From assembly GCF_047263945.1 (NCBI RefSeq), contig NZ_JBLAVB010000014.1, forward strand, positions 32,407 to 96,406: a DNA stretch of 64,000 nucleotides, read 5' to 3'. This document shows positions 8,241 to 16,915 of this stretch, piece by piece. Each line of letters begins with the position of its first letter. Positions within the stretch are counted from its first letter, which is position 1. Source of the stretch: Rhodospirillum sp047263945. GTDB lineage: Bacteria > Pseudomonadota > Alphaproteobacteria > Rhodospirillales > Rhodospirillaceae. The notes below the pieces were generated by a model that was given only the letters and a program-made list of their open reading frames with translations, was not told the origin of the DNA and did not search any database. The position numbers were made by a program, and so were the translations under genes.

Positions 8241-8258
8241 GACTACAGCGCTGTAGTC
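8241..8258. repeat. Perfect 18-bp palindrome
   Basis: GACTACAGCGCTGTAGTC is self-complementary over its full length. It lies between the broken end of IS66 TnpC and the IS630 remnant and may be a junction or end remnant. No gene is visible in 8231-8320. Confidence 0.5.
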
Positions 8259-8320
8259 GTCGATGGACGCTTACCATGGACAGGACAACCATCGCGGCCA
8301 ACGACTAGGACATCAAGCCT

Positions 8321-9383
8321 TTAATATGAAACATATCCGGCATGCACGAGATAGTTGAGACATTCCTCTGAGATATATAGGTCGCAGATGTTTCCGACGG
8401 CTTTCCATAGGTCTGCGATTGTTCTGGCCCCGATCCGCCTGAGATGGGCTTTGAGTTTAGCAAAGGCCATCTCAATGGGATTGAGGTCTGGGCTATAGGG
8501 CGGCAGAAAAAGGAACCATGTGCCCCGTTCCCTGAGTATGGCTTTGGCCCGCCCGCTCGCTCTTGTGACTTGAGAGATTGTCGAGAATGACGATGTCATC
8601 CGGTTGAATGGGCGGCGCGAGTTGTGTCTCCACATAGGTCTCGAAGATCTTCCGGTTCATTGGTCTATTGATGATCCATGGCGCTGTCAGACCGTCGCAT
8701 CGGAGTGCGGCGATGAAAATCTGTGTTCCCCAATAGCCAAACGGCGCTCGGGCGTTGAGACGTTGCCCCCGGCGCGCTCGACCACGCAGTCGGATCATTT
8801 TGGTTGTTGTTGCTGTTTCATCAATAAAGACAAGCCGATGGGGCTCCTGACGCATCCGTGGCTGGCGATGAGACCGCCAGACCCGACGGTCTTCAAGCAC
8901 ATCATCGCGACCGGCTTCGGATGCCTGCAAAGTTTTTCTTAGAGCATGTCGCGTGAATCACATTACGCGACATGCTCTAAACCTCTGACATTGAAGCAAA
9001 CCGTCGTCGCAATCTGTTCCAGATTGCTCGGGATTTGCTCTAACGGTGAAGCCCAACTTGATCAGGAACCGTGAAAACGAGGACGGGTGCACGGTGACCC
9101 CGCATTCAGTAACCAGTTTGGCTACCAGCTCGGGCATCGTGATATCCCCATTTTCGTCCACCCAGCGGGCCAGAACATCGGCATAAGGCGCCAATTTTCC
9201 GCCGCCAAGCGGACGGCCTTGCCGCCCGCATTCCAGCATCCCCGTTAATGACATCCGCTGTGCCAAACGAACACTCGTCGCCGCGCTGACACCAAAACGG
9301 CGGGCTCCGACTCGCCGTGATTCTCCGCGCTCTAGCTCGCTGTAAATCCGAACCCGAAGGTCAGACGAATACCCTTTGCCCAT
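8321..9383 (-). pseudogene. IS630-family transposase, interrupted by a small repeat element and frameshifted
   Basis: From 9383 downward the protein begins MGKGYSSDLRVRIYSELERG, with a helix-turn-helix region, up to FLIKLGFTV. There an inserted element (8940-9042) breaks the gene. It resumes with LQASEAGRDDVLEDRRVW, LVFIDETATTTKMIRLRGRA and DDIVILDNLSSHKSERA. A further frameshift near 8550 separates this from FLFLPPYSPDLNPIEMAFAKLKAHLR, which carries the last catalytic acid. Both lesions make it a pseudogene. Confidence 0.85.
8940..9042. repeat. TA-flanked MITE-like element, copy 1
   Basis: It begins TAGAGCATG and ends TGCTCTA, with TA at both outer ends. Its first part is a hairpin (GAGCATGTCGCGT...ACGCGACATGCTC). 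The tail contains CAATCTGTTCCAGATTG. It lies within the IS630 transposase gene. Compared with the copies at 49459 and 54448 it lacks about 26 internal bases. Confidence 0.75.
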
Positions 9384-9487
9384 GATTCACCTCCCAAAAA
9401 GGAAAGTGAATTACGCTTGGGCCAGCTTGGGAATCCACCGATTCACGCTTAGCGCAGATCACTCTAAAATGTGCCCTGTCGTGTAGT

Positions 9488-9548
9488 GTGGGCATCGCCC
9501 CCAAATGGGCTTGGGCAATCACCCAAAAAAGACGAGACACTGTCGTGT
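9488..9548. repeat. Dispersed intergenic repeat module (GGGCTTGGGCAAT type)
   Basis: The stretch contains AAATGGGCTTGGGCAATCAC, then CCAAAAAAGACGAGACAC and GTCGTGTA. The same module recurs at 16718-16790, 54345-54415 and 60395-60440. No gene is visible in 9384-9627 apart from this module. Confidence 0.6.
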
Positions 9549-9627
9549 ACCCAGCAATGGCCCGACTTGATCTCGAAGGCACTCCAAAATTTTCGGATAC
9601 CCTGGAATCACGAATCAGGCAAGATGG

Positions 9628-10101
9628 TCAGGGAGACAGGACCGTCACACCTTTGGTGCCGTACCCATCCCCGCCGATGACGATCGCAGGCAGGCCAGCG
9701 CTTGTCCCACCAAAGGCTTTCCAGAGGTCCACCACCCAGGAAACTGCCGTATCGACGATCACATCATTGACTCCAAATGGGATATTGGAGGGATCGAAAA
9801 GAGGCACCTTCGGCTGCGGTTCACCGTCAACCATGCGGACGTCGAACAGGATACTACAGGCGCGAATCGCCTTGTTCAGCGCGTAGGAATCCGGACCATT
9901 GAGATGACTCATGATGGTGAACAGGCCATCTTGCTCCTGGTTGACATGGACGACAATCTCAATGGACTGAGCTGTTTCCGGCAAAGCCAGATCGAAGGCC
10001 CGCAGGGCATCGAGCGCATGCCCCATATTCCGCCCAAGAACCTCCAAAAGGTCGCGCTGATAGCTCGCCGGATCCATTATTGACTCTATCCCCATCACCA
10101 T
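9628..10101 (-). CDS. Hypothetical protein, 157 residues
   Basis: I do not recognise the family. The protein starts MVMGIESIMDPASYQRDLLEVLG, has a central segment IEIVVHVNQEQDGLFTIMSHL and a C-terminal region rich in hydrophobic and Gly residues (VVDLWKAFGG, AIVIGGDGYG). There is no signal peptide, transmembrane helix or catalytic motif that I can name. Codon use looks normal for the region and the frame is intact, so it is probably a real gene. It stands alone between the IS remnants and the CDF transporter, with its own upstream gap, and may belong to the accessory region. The start could be one or two codons later (MGIES). Confidence 0.55.
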   Translation of the reverse strand: MVMGIESIMDPASYQRDLLEVLGRNMGHALDALRAFDLALPETAQSIEIVVHVNQEQDGLFTIMSHLNGPDSYALNKAIRACSILFDVRMVDGEPQPKVPLFDPSNIPFGVNDVIVDTAVSWVVDLWKAFGGTSAGLPAIVIGGDGYGTKGVTVLSP

Positions 10102-10185
10102 TCGAACACATATTCTATTTTAACCAGAGCCGCTGATCACCCGTTTGGCTCCTGTCCCCTTCGGTCCTTACCGCAGCATCCAGCA

Positions 10186-11151
10186 TCAGGGGTGTTCCAA
10201 CAAACGTTTATGAGACCGGGATCCTTGAGCCTCCACGAAAACGCGGAAAACGAGCGGGAAAGCCCTGCGCAGGCGCTTTTCCGCCTCCGTGCTCACCGCT
10301 TCGATTTGACCACTGTCCATGGACTCTCGGTAATCCACGCTGACCAACACCAGCATGTCATCGGCCCCCATGAACAGGGTAATGATCTCGTTCACCGCCA
10401 CCACGCCGGGCAGATCGGCCACGATGGCGGCCATGCCTGCCCGCGTTGCTGGATCGGCGGCTTCTCCGATCAGCAGCGCCTTGCACTTAATCGCCAGGAA
10501 GACCGAGACCACAGCCAGGATCACCCCGATACAGATCGACGCAACCCCATCCAAAACAGGCATGTCCAAGCTATAGGCCAGAAACACTCCGATAAAGGCG
10601 ATGACCAGCCCCAGCACTGCGGCACTGTCTTCAAACAGTACCACCAGAACCGTTGGATCCCGGGTGTCGCGCAAGGCCTGGAAAACACCCCTCCCGGCCC
10701 GCTGAACCTTGAAGACGTTCCACGCCGCGATCAGCGACCAGCCCTCAAGAAGAATAGACAGGACCAGGATGCCAAGGACCAGATCCCGGAAGGAAATGGA
10801 CAGGCCTAAAAGGGCGAAATTGGCGCTCTCCATGGCATGGGGATGGAGCACCTTCTCCACCCCTTCGTAAAAGCTGACCGTGGCTCCCAGACCAAAAATC
10901 AGCATGGCCACCAGGAAAGACCAGAAATAGGTCTCCTTGCCATAGCCCAGGGGATGATGCTCATCCGGCGCTTTTTCCGAACGGGACATCCCTAACAAAA
11001 GAAGTCCCTGGTTTCCGCTGTCCACCAGGGAATGGACCCCCTCGGAAAACATAGCTGCGGAACCGGTTACAGAGGCGCCGCCCAACTTGGCAGCAGCGAT
11101 ACCCATATTCGCGATCAAAGCCTTGAGGATCGCCCCCTTGCCACTGGCCAT
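10186..11151 (-). CDS. Cation diffusion facilitator (CDF) family transporter
   Basis: 321 residues with six hydrophobic segments and a soluble C-terminal domain of about 90 residues, the CDF layout. SEGVHSLVDSGNQ in the second membrane segment carries the HxxxD half of the metal site. The fifth segment has EDSAAVLGL, an ED pair where many Zn2+ exporters have HD, as in the SLC30A9-like subgroup. CDF proteins export divalent metals by proton antiport at the inner membrane. The metal (Zn, Mn, Fe or Co) cannot be assigned from sequence. It is the last gene of a minus-strand run pgsA-moeA-cdf, 18 bases after moeA. Magnetosome MamB/MamM are also CDFs, but no other magnetosome gene is present. Confidence 0.88.
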   Translation of the reverse strand: MASGKGAILKALIANMGIAAAKLGGASVTGSAAMFSEGVHSLVDSGNQGLLLLGMSRSEKAPDEHHPLGYGKETYFWSFLVAMLIFGLGATVSFYEGVEKVLHPHAMESANFALLGLSISFRDLVLGILVLSILLEGWSLIAAWNVFKVQRAGRGVFQALRDTRDPTVLVVLFEDSAAVLGLVIAFIGVFLAYSLDMPVLDGVASICIGVILAVVSVFLAIKCKALLIGEAADPATRAGMAAIVADLPGVVAVNEIITLFMGADDMLVLVSVDYRESMDSGQIEAVSTEAEKRLRRAFPLVFRVFVEAQGSRSHKRLLEHP

Positions 11152-11169
11152 GCTTTGCCTGTCCTTCGG

Positions 11170-12429
11170 TTACCATAGAAGTTCGGAGAAGGGAAGGAAG
11201 GGCACCAGATCGCCCTTGGCGATCCCGGTTCGCGTTTCCCCCAAATCGACCAATCCATCGGAGCGGGTCAGGGAGCTGATCAGATTGGAGGACTGGCTGG
11301 GGAACAGTTCGGCCACCGCACGCCCCGCGGCATCGACGGAGACCCGCCCCCGGGGAAATTCCCGTCGCCCGGCCTTGCGCGTCAGATCAAACCCCGCGGC
11401 CACAGGGTAGCGGTGAGGGGTGAGTTGCCCCCCCTCCACCCCGGAAAGGCGCAGGACCACAGGACGCCCCACCAGACAAAAGGTCACGAAGGTCGACACA
11501 GGATTGCCCGGAAAGCCCAGGAAAGGCTTCCCTTTGAGCGTGCCAAAGGCCAGTGGCTTGCCCGGTTTCAGGGCCAGACGCCAGAAGTTGATGGACCCCA
11601 GGGCCGCGACGGCATCCTTCACATGGTCTTCGCCCCCGACCGAAACCCCGCCGGAAGTCATGACCAGATCCGCAGAGTCTGCAGCCCTGTCCAAGGCGTC
11701 GCGGATCAGCTCGGGCTTATCGGGCAGGTTGCCCAGGTCCACCACATCCACCCCCAGGCCCGCCAACAAGGCCAACAGGGCCCGACGGTTGGCGTTGTAC
11801 AGGGCCCCCGGCGGTAAGGGCTCGCCCGGCTCCACAATCTCGTCGCCGGTGGTGAAGACGGCCACGGTCAAAGGCTTGAAAACGGCCAAATCGGCCCGCC
11901 CCACCTGGGCGGCCATGGCCAGGTCGGCAGGATCCAACCGCCGTCCCCGACTTAAGACCCGCTGCCCCACGGTGACATCCCCGCCTGCTGGCCGGACATT
12001 GTCGCCCCAGGTCTGCCCTGGGGGAATGGTCACCTTGCCGTCGGCCTCCTCGCAGACCTCCTGCATGACCACGGTATCGGCCCCTTCCGGAACGGGCGCT
12101 CCGGTAAAGATGCGAGCCGCCTCGCCCTGCCCCAGAGGCCGCTTGGCAGGGTGTCCGGCAGGGATCCGCAGACCCACGGGCAGAGTCGTGGCCTGTCCCG
12201 GGATCAGGTCGGCATAGCGCAGGGCATAGCCGTCCATGGCCGAATTGTCGTCTGGGGGAACAACGATATCACTGAGCACATCCTCGGCGAGCACCCGCCC
12301 TGCGGCCCGGCCCAGGGGCACCCGCTCCACACCGGTCACGGGACCCAACCGGTCCATCAACAGGGCAATGGCCTCATCCAGGGGAAGCAAGGACTTGGTG
12401 GTTTCGAAACAATCGGCGGGAAGGGACAT
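11170..12429 (-). CDS. moeA: Molybdopterin molybdenumtransferase MoeA
   Basis: 419 residues, full length. The family pattern is intact: VPLGRAAGRVLAEDV and PPDDNSAMDGYALR near the N-terminus, PAGHPAKRPLGQGEAARIFTGAPVPEGADTVVMQE region, TGDEIVEPGEPLPPGALYNANRR, MTSGGVSVGGEDHVK and FLGFPGNPVSTFVTF. MoeA inserts molybdate into adenylylated molybdopterin to make Moco in the cytoplasm. This fits with the Moco-dependent TorA encoded at 57846-60305. It lies between pgsA and the CDF gene on the same strand, with 85 bases to pgsA. Confidence 0.95.
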   Translation of the reverse strand: MSLPADCFETTKSLLPLDEAIALLMDRLGPVTGVERVPLGRAAGRVLAEDVLSDIVVPPDDNSAMDGYALRYADLIPGQATTLPVGLRIPAGHPAKRPLGQGEAARIFTGAPVPEGADTVVMQEVCEEADGKVTIPPGQTWGDNVRPAGGDVTVGQRVLSRGRRLDPADLAMAAQVGRADLAVFKPLTVAVFTTGDEIVEPGEPLPPGALYNANRRALLALLAGLGVDVVDLGNLPDKPELIRDALDRAADSADLVMTSGGVSVGGEDHVKDAVAALGSINFWRLALKPGKPLAFGTLKGKPFLGFPGNPVSTFVTFCLVGRPVVLRLSGVEGGQLTPHRYPVAAGFDLTRKAGRREFPRGRVSVDAAGRAVAELFPSQSSNLISSLTRSDGLVDLGETRTGIAKGDLVPFLPFSELLW

Positions 12430-12514
12430 GGGACGCTCCCGGTAGGAGGCAAGAGAGAAGACGATGTGCTCTACGCTATAGAAGATGACCTGCTCTGCGT
12501 TGGAGCTTTTATGC

Positions 12515-13075
12515 TTAACGGGAGGGCGCCATATGACTCAAGCCCACACGCAGGTAGTCGTAGCCGGTCACAAGGGTCATCACAGCAGCGATCCACAGCA
12601 GGACCTCGCCGATCAGGGTAACAGGCAGCAGGGGCAGCCACGGAATATCCCCGACGATCAGCACCGGCAAGGCAATAAGCTGAACCGTGGTCTTCCATTT
12701 GGCGAGCTTGGTGACGGGCATGCTCACCTGGATCTCTGCCAGATATTCCCGCAGGCCCGAGACCAGAATCTCGCGCATCAGGATAACCACAGCCGCCGGA
12801 TAGCTCCAGACGCTCATCTGGCCGAATCCAACCAGCAACATCAGGACAGCGGCAACCAGAAGCTTATCGGCGATGGGATCCAGGAACCGCCCCAGCGCAG
12901 AGACCTGATTGCTGCGCCGGGCCAACCAGCCGTCGAAAAAATCGGTAATGGCCGCAGCGCCGAACAGTCCGCAGTTGATCCAACGGACTGTCTCCCCATC
13001 CAGATAGAAGAGGACTACCACGACCGGGATAACCGCGATACGCAGCAGGGTCAGGATATTGGGTAGGGTTAGCAA
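12515..13075 (-). CDS. pgsA: CDP-diacylglycerol-glycerol-3-phosphate 3-phosphatidyltransferase
   Basis: 186 residues with several membrane helices. TDFFDGWLARR...GRFLDPIADK contains the CDP-alcohol phosphotransferase motif DGxxARxxxxxxxxGxxxDxxxD with all acidic residues kept. The start MLTLPNILTLLRI is the usual PgsA N-terminus. The enzyme makes phosphatidylglycerol phosphate, the first committed step of acidic phospholipid synthesis, at the inner membrane. It is the first gene of the run towards moeA, and uvrC is upstream on the same strand after a repeat-filled gap, a common arrangement in alphaproteobacteria. Confidence 0.93.
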   Translation of the reverse strand: MLTLPNILTLLRIAVIPVVVVLFYLDGETVRWINCGLFGAAAITDFFDGWLARRSNQVSALGRFLDPIADKLLVAAVLMLLVGFGQMSVWSYPAAVVILMREILVSGLREYLAEIQVSMPVTKLAKWKTTVQLIALPVLIVGDIPWLPLLPVTLIGEVLLWIAAVMTLVTGYDYLRVGLSHMAPSR

Positions 13076-13559
13076 GGCGAGATCCCGAGTTGGAGACGAG
13101 AGGAGCGCACTTTAGATCAAACGGCGGGGAATCGAAATCCCTTAGAGACAGGGTCGTTCACCCGCAGCCTGTTCCCTTCCTGCTTGGTGCGACTCCCGCC
13201 CTTTTACTTGATGCCCTTACCTCTGTTCAGAAGGTCTGTCAGGCCGGACAGGCGCGTGGGAACAGAGGCCATGCCATAGAGCGACAGCACGCTCTCCACG
13301 ACCACTCCTTTGGTCTGGCTGGCGTCCGGCCGTTGTTGAAGCGGTGCCTCCCCAGGCCCCTTGGTGGTCGTCTGGGTCACACCTTCGGTGATCTGACTAT
13401 TCACGGATGTGGGGAATGCTATTGGGGGGGTCTCCTTGACCTATGGATTGGTAAAACGGCGCAACCATACACCCTAAAGCGAACAACCCCTCATGGTTAT
13501 GGGAATCCTGGTGCCAAATCTCCCTTTATCAGACTGCGGAAAAAGTCCGAGAACTCTGC
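13076..13559. other. Intergenic region without a supported gene
   Basis: A possible 66-codon minus-strand frame (13204-13404, GTG start) has no good ribosome site and no family I recognise, so I do not call it a gene. No other coding or RNA feature is visible before the repeat modules that begin near 13560. Confidence 0.5.
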
Positions 13560-13860
13560 AAAAGCGTCATTCCCGAGAAAGCGAAAATCCAGATGCTGTG
13601 TCATTTTCAACAAAAACCACACAGTCCGGATCTCCGTACCCGCTTTCGCGGGCACAGGCTCTGAGCGGGAATGACGATATACCCCGCCTCGTTGAAAAAC
13701 CGAAAAACGCGGGGCTTTGCCCTGCCCCCCACTTCTTTGGGCGAGGCTGGGGCCTGATGCCCCGGCCCCCCATTGGGGATCAAAGGGTCCGCGACCCTTT
13801 GCAGGTCTGGGCAGAGCCCAGAAACTGCGAAGCAGGTTTTCCGGATTTTCGAGAACACAG
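13560..13860. repeat. Composite of dispersed repeat modules between pgsA and uvrC
   Basis: Two modules lie in tandem. One (about 13565-13675) has CGTCATTCCCG at one end and GCGGGAATGACG at the other with CGCTTTCGCGGG inside, related to the repeats at 27060-27205 and 32021-32115. The second (about 13680-13825) has TTGAAAAACCGAAAA, then GATCAAAGGGTCCGCGACCC and GTCTGGGCAGAGCCCAG, and matches a module at 60470-60575. No gene is supported here. Confidence 0.65.
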
Positions 13861-13893
13861 AGTATAAAAGAGTTTTTCCGCACCCTGTTTAGG

Positions 13894-15822
13894 TCACTCC
13901 CCATCCCCATGGAAGTGACTGTAGATCTTTTGGGCCAGGGCCGCGCTGATGCCCTCCACGGCTTCCAAATCGGCCAATCCGGCCTGTCCCACGGCCTTCG
14001 CAGAGCCGAAATGGTGCAGCAGAGCCTTCTTGCGCCCCGCTCCAATGCCCGCAATAGCGTCAAGCGGCGAACCGGCGATCGCCTTGGACCGCCGCGCCCG
14101 GTGGGAGCCAATGGCGAAGCGGTGGGCCTCGTCCCGCAGACGCTGGATGAAATAGAGCACCGGGTTGTTCGGCGGCAGCATGAAGGGATCCCGATCGGGC
14201 AGGAAAAAGCGCTCCCGCCCCGCATCCCGATCCGGTCCCTTGGCGATACCCACCAGGGGAACGTCGTCCACGCCGATCTCCGCAAGGGCCTCGCGCACGG
14301 CATTGAGCTGGCCCAACCCGCCATCGATCAGCACCAAGTCCGGCCATTGGCCTTTGTCCCGGTCCGGATCCTCCTCGCGGGCACGGCTGAAGCGACGGGT
14401 CATCACCTCGCGCATCATGCCGTAGTCATCGCCGGGCTCCAGATCCTTGGAGCGGATGTTGAACTTCCGATAAGCGTTCTTCATGAACCCCTCCGGCCCG
14501 GCGACAACCATGCCGCCAACCGGATGACTGCCCTGAATGTGGCTGTTGTCATAAACCTCCACCCGTTGCGGCGCGGCCTCCAGAGCGAAGACCTCGGCCA
14601 TCCCCTCCAGCAGTTCCCGTTGGGCCGAGCTTTCCGCCATGCGCCGCCCCAGGGCTTCCCGGGCGTTCAGATGGGCATGCTCGATCAACTTGCGCTTGGC
14701 ACCCCGCTGGGGGGTGGCCAGGGTGACCTTGTGGTCAGCCCGAATGGTCAGGGCCTGTTCGATCAGATCCCGGTTGGGAATATCCTCGGACAGGAAGATC
14801 TCTCGCGGGGGTTCAATGCCCGCATAGAATTGGCCAAGGAAGCCCTCCAACACCTCGCCCGGCCCCAACTCGGCGGCATGGCTGGGGAAAAAGGAGCGGT
14901 TTCCGTTATTCCGCCCTCCCCGAAAGAAAAAGACCTGCACGCAGGATTTCCCCCCGGCCTGATGGATCGCCACGATATCCGCATTGTCCGCCGTGGGCAG
15001 GTTGATGTCCTGGTGGGACTGGACGTTGGTCAGGGCCTTGATGCGATCCCGGTAGATCGCCGCCGTTTCGAAATCCAGGGCCTCCGCCGCCGCTTCCATC
15101 CGCTGGGCGAAGTCCTTTTGCATGGCTTGGCTCGCACCGGATAGGAAAGCCCGCGATTCCTCCACCATGCCCAGGTAGGTCTCCTGATCCACCCGGTCCA
15201 CACAGGGGGCACAGCAGCGCTTGATTTGGTACAGCAGGCAGGGCCGCGACCGGTTGGCAAAGACACTGTCCGAACAGGTCCGCAGCAGGAAGATCTTCTG
15301 CAGGGTGATCAGGGTCCGGTTGACCGCCCCGGCCGAGGCAAAGGGGCCGTAATACTCCCCCCCCTTCTTGCGCTGCCCCCGGAACTTGACGATGCGTGGA
15401 TAGGGGTGATCGCGCGTCACCTCGATATGAGGAAAGGATTTGTCATCCCGCAGAAGGATGTTGTAGCGGGGCTTCAGCTTTTTGATGAGGTTGGATTCCA
15501 GCAGGAGGGCTTCGGCCTCCGTATGGGTGGTCACCACCTCCATGGACCGCGTCAAAACAACCATACGCTGAATGCGTGCCGGTAACCGGGGAAGCTGGGT
15601 ATAGTTGGTGACCCGCCGTTTCAGGTCCCGGGCCTTCCCCACATAGAGCACATCCCCCTTGGCGTCGACCATGCGATAGACCCCCGGCGAGGAGGGCATG
15701 GTCCGCAGGGCCGCGCGAATGGCGTCAACGCCCTCCAGCTCACGTAAGATCGGCTGGAGGGAGGCGGGCTGGAGGGACTCGGGATGATCGCTGGTCGGGT
15801 CCTGGGTCTTGGGGTCGTCCAC
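13894..15822 (-). CDS. uvrC: Excinuclease ABC subunit C
   Basis: About 642 residues from the GTG at 15822; the frame is open to a TTG at 15909 but that adds a low-complexity tail. An AGGACC sits upstream of the GTG. Domains in order: GIY-YIG nuclease (SSPGVYRM...VLYVGKARDLKRRV), a Cys-rich region (RPCLLYQIKRCCAPC), the UVR motif (DFETAAIYRDRI), the RNase H-like C-terminal nuclease (VEVYDNSHIQGSHPVGGMVV, DLVLIDGGLGQLN) and tandem helix-hairpin-helix at the end. UvrC makes both incisions in nucleotide excision repair with UvrAB. The protein is full length and ordinary. The gap upstream holds DnaA-box-like sites. Confidence 0.94.
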   Translation of the reverse strand: MDDPKTQDPTSDHPESLQPASLQPILRELEGVDAIRAALRTMPSSPGVYRMVDAKGDVLYVGKARDLKRRVTNYTQLPRLPARIQRMVVLTRSMEVVTTHTEAEALLLESNLIKKLKPRYNILLRDDKSFPHIEVTRDHPYPRIVKFRGQRKKGGEYYGPFASAGAVNRTLITLQKIFLLRTCSDSVFANRSRPCLLYQIKRCCAPCVDRVDQETYLGMVEESRAFLSGASQAMQKDFAQRMEAAAEALDFETAAIYRDRIKALTNVQSHQDINLPTADNADIVAIHQAGGKSCVQVFFFRGGRNNGNRSFFPSHAAELGPGEVLEGFLGQFYAGIEPPREIFLSEDIPNRDLIEQALTIRADHKVTLATPQRGAKRKLIEHAHLNAREALGRRMAESSAQRELLEGMAEVFALEAAPQRVEVYDNSHIQGSHPVGGMVVAGPEGFMKNAYRKFNIRSKDLEPGDDYGMMREVMTRRFSRAREEDPDRDKGQWPDLVLIDGGLGQLNAVREALAEIGVDDVPLVGIAKGPDRDAGRERFFLPDRDPFMLPPNNPVLYFIQRLRDEAHRFAIGSHRARRSKAIAGSPLDAIAGIGAGRKKALLHHFGSAKAVGQAGLADLEAVEGISAALAQKIYSHFHGDGE

Positions 15823-15909
15823 GGAAGGGGTCCTCGGTCTCTTTTCCGTCCTTCGAATCCGGGCCGGGGCGAGTCCCCTAAAACCGGTCGAGCGGGGCAG
15901 TCCTGTCAA

Positions 15910-16150
15910 GATTCAAGCTATCCACGAAACCTGTGGATAAGTTTGTGTAAAAGGTTTTTTACCAGGGTCCGAATCGGCGGAAACCCATGATGGAAACCCA
16001 CATGCCCGTTTTTTAGGCAAAATATCAAGTCTTTGTTATTTCACTAAAAAAAAATTAACACTCTCCCCTCTTTGTCCACTTTGTGTCTCATTTGTGGGGT
16101 TCCTGAGACAGCGCGAACTCTGGGGATAGCCTGTGCATAAATGCGCCCTT
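15910..16150. promoter_or_regulatory. AT-rich intergenic segment with two DnaA-box sequences
   Basis: TGTGGATAA at 15932-15940 and TGTGCATAA at 16132-16140 both match the reverse complement of the DnaA box TTATNCACA and have the same orientation. Between them lies an A/T-rich stretch (about 16010-16060, including nine A residues in a row) that stands out in this GC-rich window. The segment separates uvrC and folB and must also contain the uvrC promoter. It could be a replication-origin-like or DnaA-regulated region. Two boxes are too few to claim an origin. Confidence 0.4.
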
Positions 16151-16214
16151 CCTCACCTTCTTGACCCCACAGACGGTCCGATGGGATGTATCCTTTCCCC
16201 TAAATGAGCGAACC

Positions 16215-16637
16215 TCAGACGCCATCTCCAGAGTCGGTGGTCAGGACGGGCGTCGGGACAGAACGACGGAGGATTTCCACACCGACAGAGTCGGCTTCAG
16301 GAAAAATATCGGGCTTTTCCACCCGGACCCGGGCCTCGACCACCCGGGGGTCGGACAGGGCCAAAGCCGCGATCCGTTCAGCCAGGGTTTCCACCAGGTT
16401 CACATGCCCCTCCGCCACGATCCTCTGGGTTCCGGTGACCAAGGTTTCATAGCTCACCACCTTGCCGAGATCATCCCCCAGATCTCCCCCATCTTCCTGC
16501 ACGCAAAGGTTTATGGAAACCCGAACCCTCTGTGGCGCCTCCCTTTCCTGAGGGTAAACACCGATATGAGCCATCAGCTCCAACCCGTTCACGAACAGGT
16601 GGCGCAGGCCGGGAACGGCCAAGGAAGGGATCGACAT
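16215..16637 (-). CDS. folB: Dihydroneopterin aldolase family protein
   Basis: About 140 residues from the ATG at 16637 (MSIPSLAVPGLRHLFVNGLELMAHIGVYPQE region). The FolB pattern is present: the strand LFVNGLELMAHIGVYPQER, VVSYETLVTGTQRIVAEG, HVNLVETLAERIA and VRVEKPDIFPEADSVGVEI. FolB converts dihydroneopterin to 6-hydroxymethyl-dihydropterin in folate synthesis, as a cytoplasmic oligomer. The neighbouring upstream gene encodes a pteridine-reductase-like SDR, which supports a pterin role. An in-frame upstream start at 16703 would add 22 Pro-rich residues and is less likely. Confidence 0.85.
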   Translation of the reverse strand: MSIPSLAVPGLRHLFVNGLELMAHIGVYPQEREAPQRVRVSINLCVQEDGGDLGDDLGKVVSYETLVTGTQRIVAEGHVNLVETLAERIAALALSDPRVVEARVRVEKPDIFPEADSVGVEILRRSVPTPVLTTDSGDGV

Positions 16638-16717
16638 GGTCCATGGTCCTAATTTAGAGGCAGGATGGGTTGGACAGGATGGAAGTGGAAAACCGGGGTC
16701 CACTTTTCCTCATTCCG

Positions 16718-16915
16718 CCACAATACACGACAGTGTCTCGTCTTTTTTGGGCAATTGCCCAAGCCCATTTGGGGGCCAATGCCCCCAAACCCCCATTTCT
16801 CTTTTATGAACAAGTGCCCGGGGTCTGGGGCCTTTCGGCCCCAGTCTCGCCAAAGAGGAGGAGGGACGGGGCAAAGCCCCGTAACGGAAAAACACCCCCT
16901 GTCGTGTACAGTGTC
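16718..16915. repeat. Composite dispersed repeat between folB and the SDR gene
   Basis: Reading left to right: TACACGACAGTGTCTCGTC, TTGGGCAATTGCCCAAGCCC (inverse orientation of the 9488 module), then CTGGGGCCTTTCGGCCCCAG and GGGGCAAAGCCCCGTAACGG. The last two parts recur at 35870-35965 and 54230-54312. GTGTCTCGTC and CTGTCGTGTA sequences occur at both ends, suggesting one composite unit. Confidence 0.7.

Noticed and set aside
10186..11151. Magnetosome gene mamB or mamM
   Set aside because: The protein is a CDF, but its ED-type site and lack of any other mam gene nearby do not support this.
13204..13404. 66-codon frame between pgsA and uvrC
   Set aside because: GTG start without a ribosome site at a suitable distance and no family; kept as intergenic.
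13717..15144. 475-codon plus-strand frame antisense to uvrC
   Set aside because: The uvrC frame has GIY-YIG, UVR and HhH motifs; the antisense product is featureless.
15910..16150. Chromosomal replication origin
   Set aside because: Only two DnaA boxes and no dnaA, hemE, parAB or gidA neighbours; reported only as an origin-like segment.
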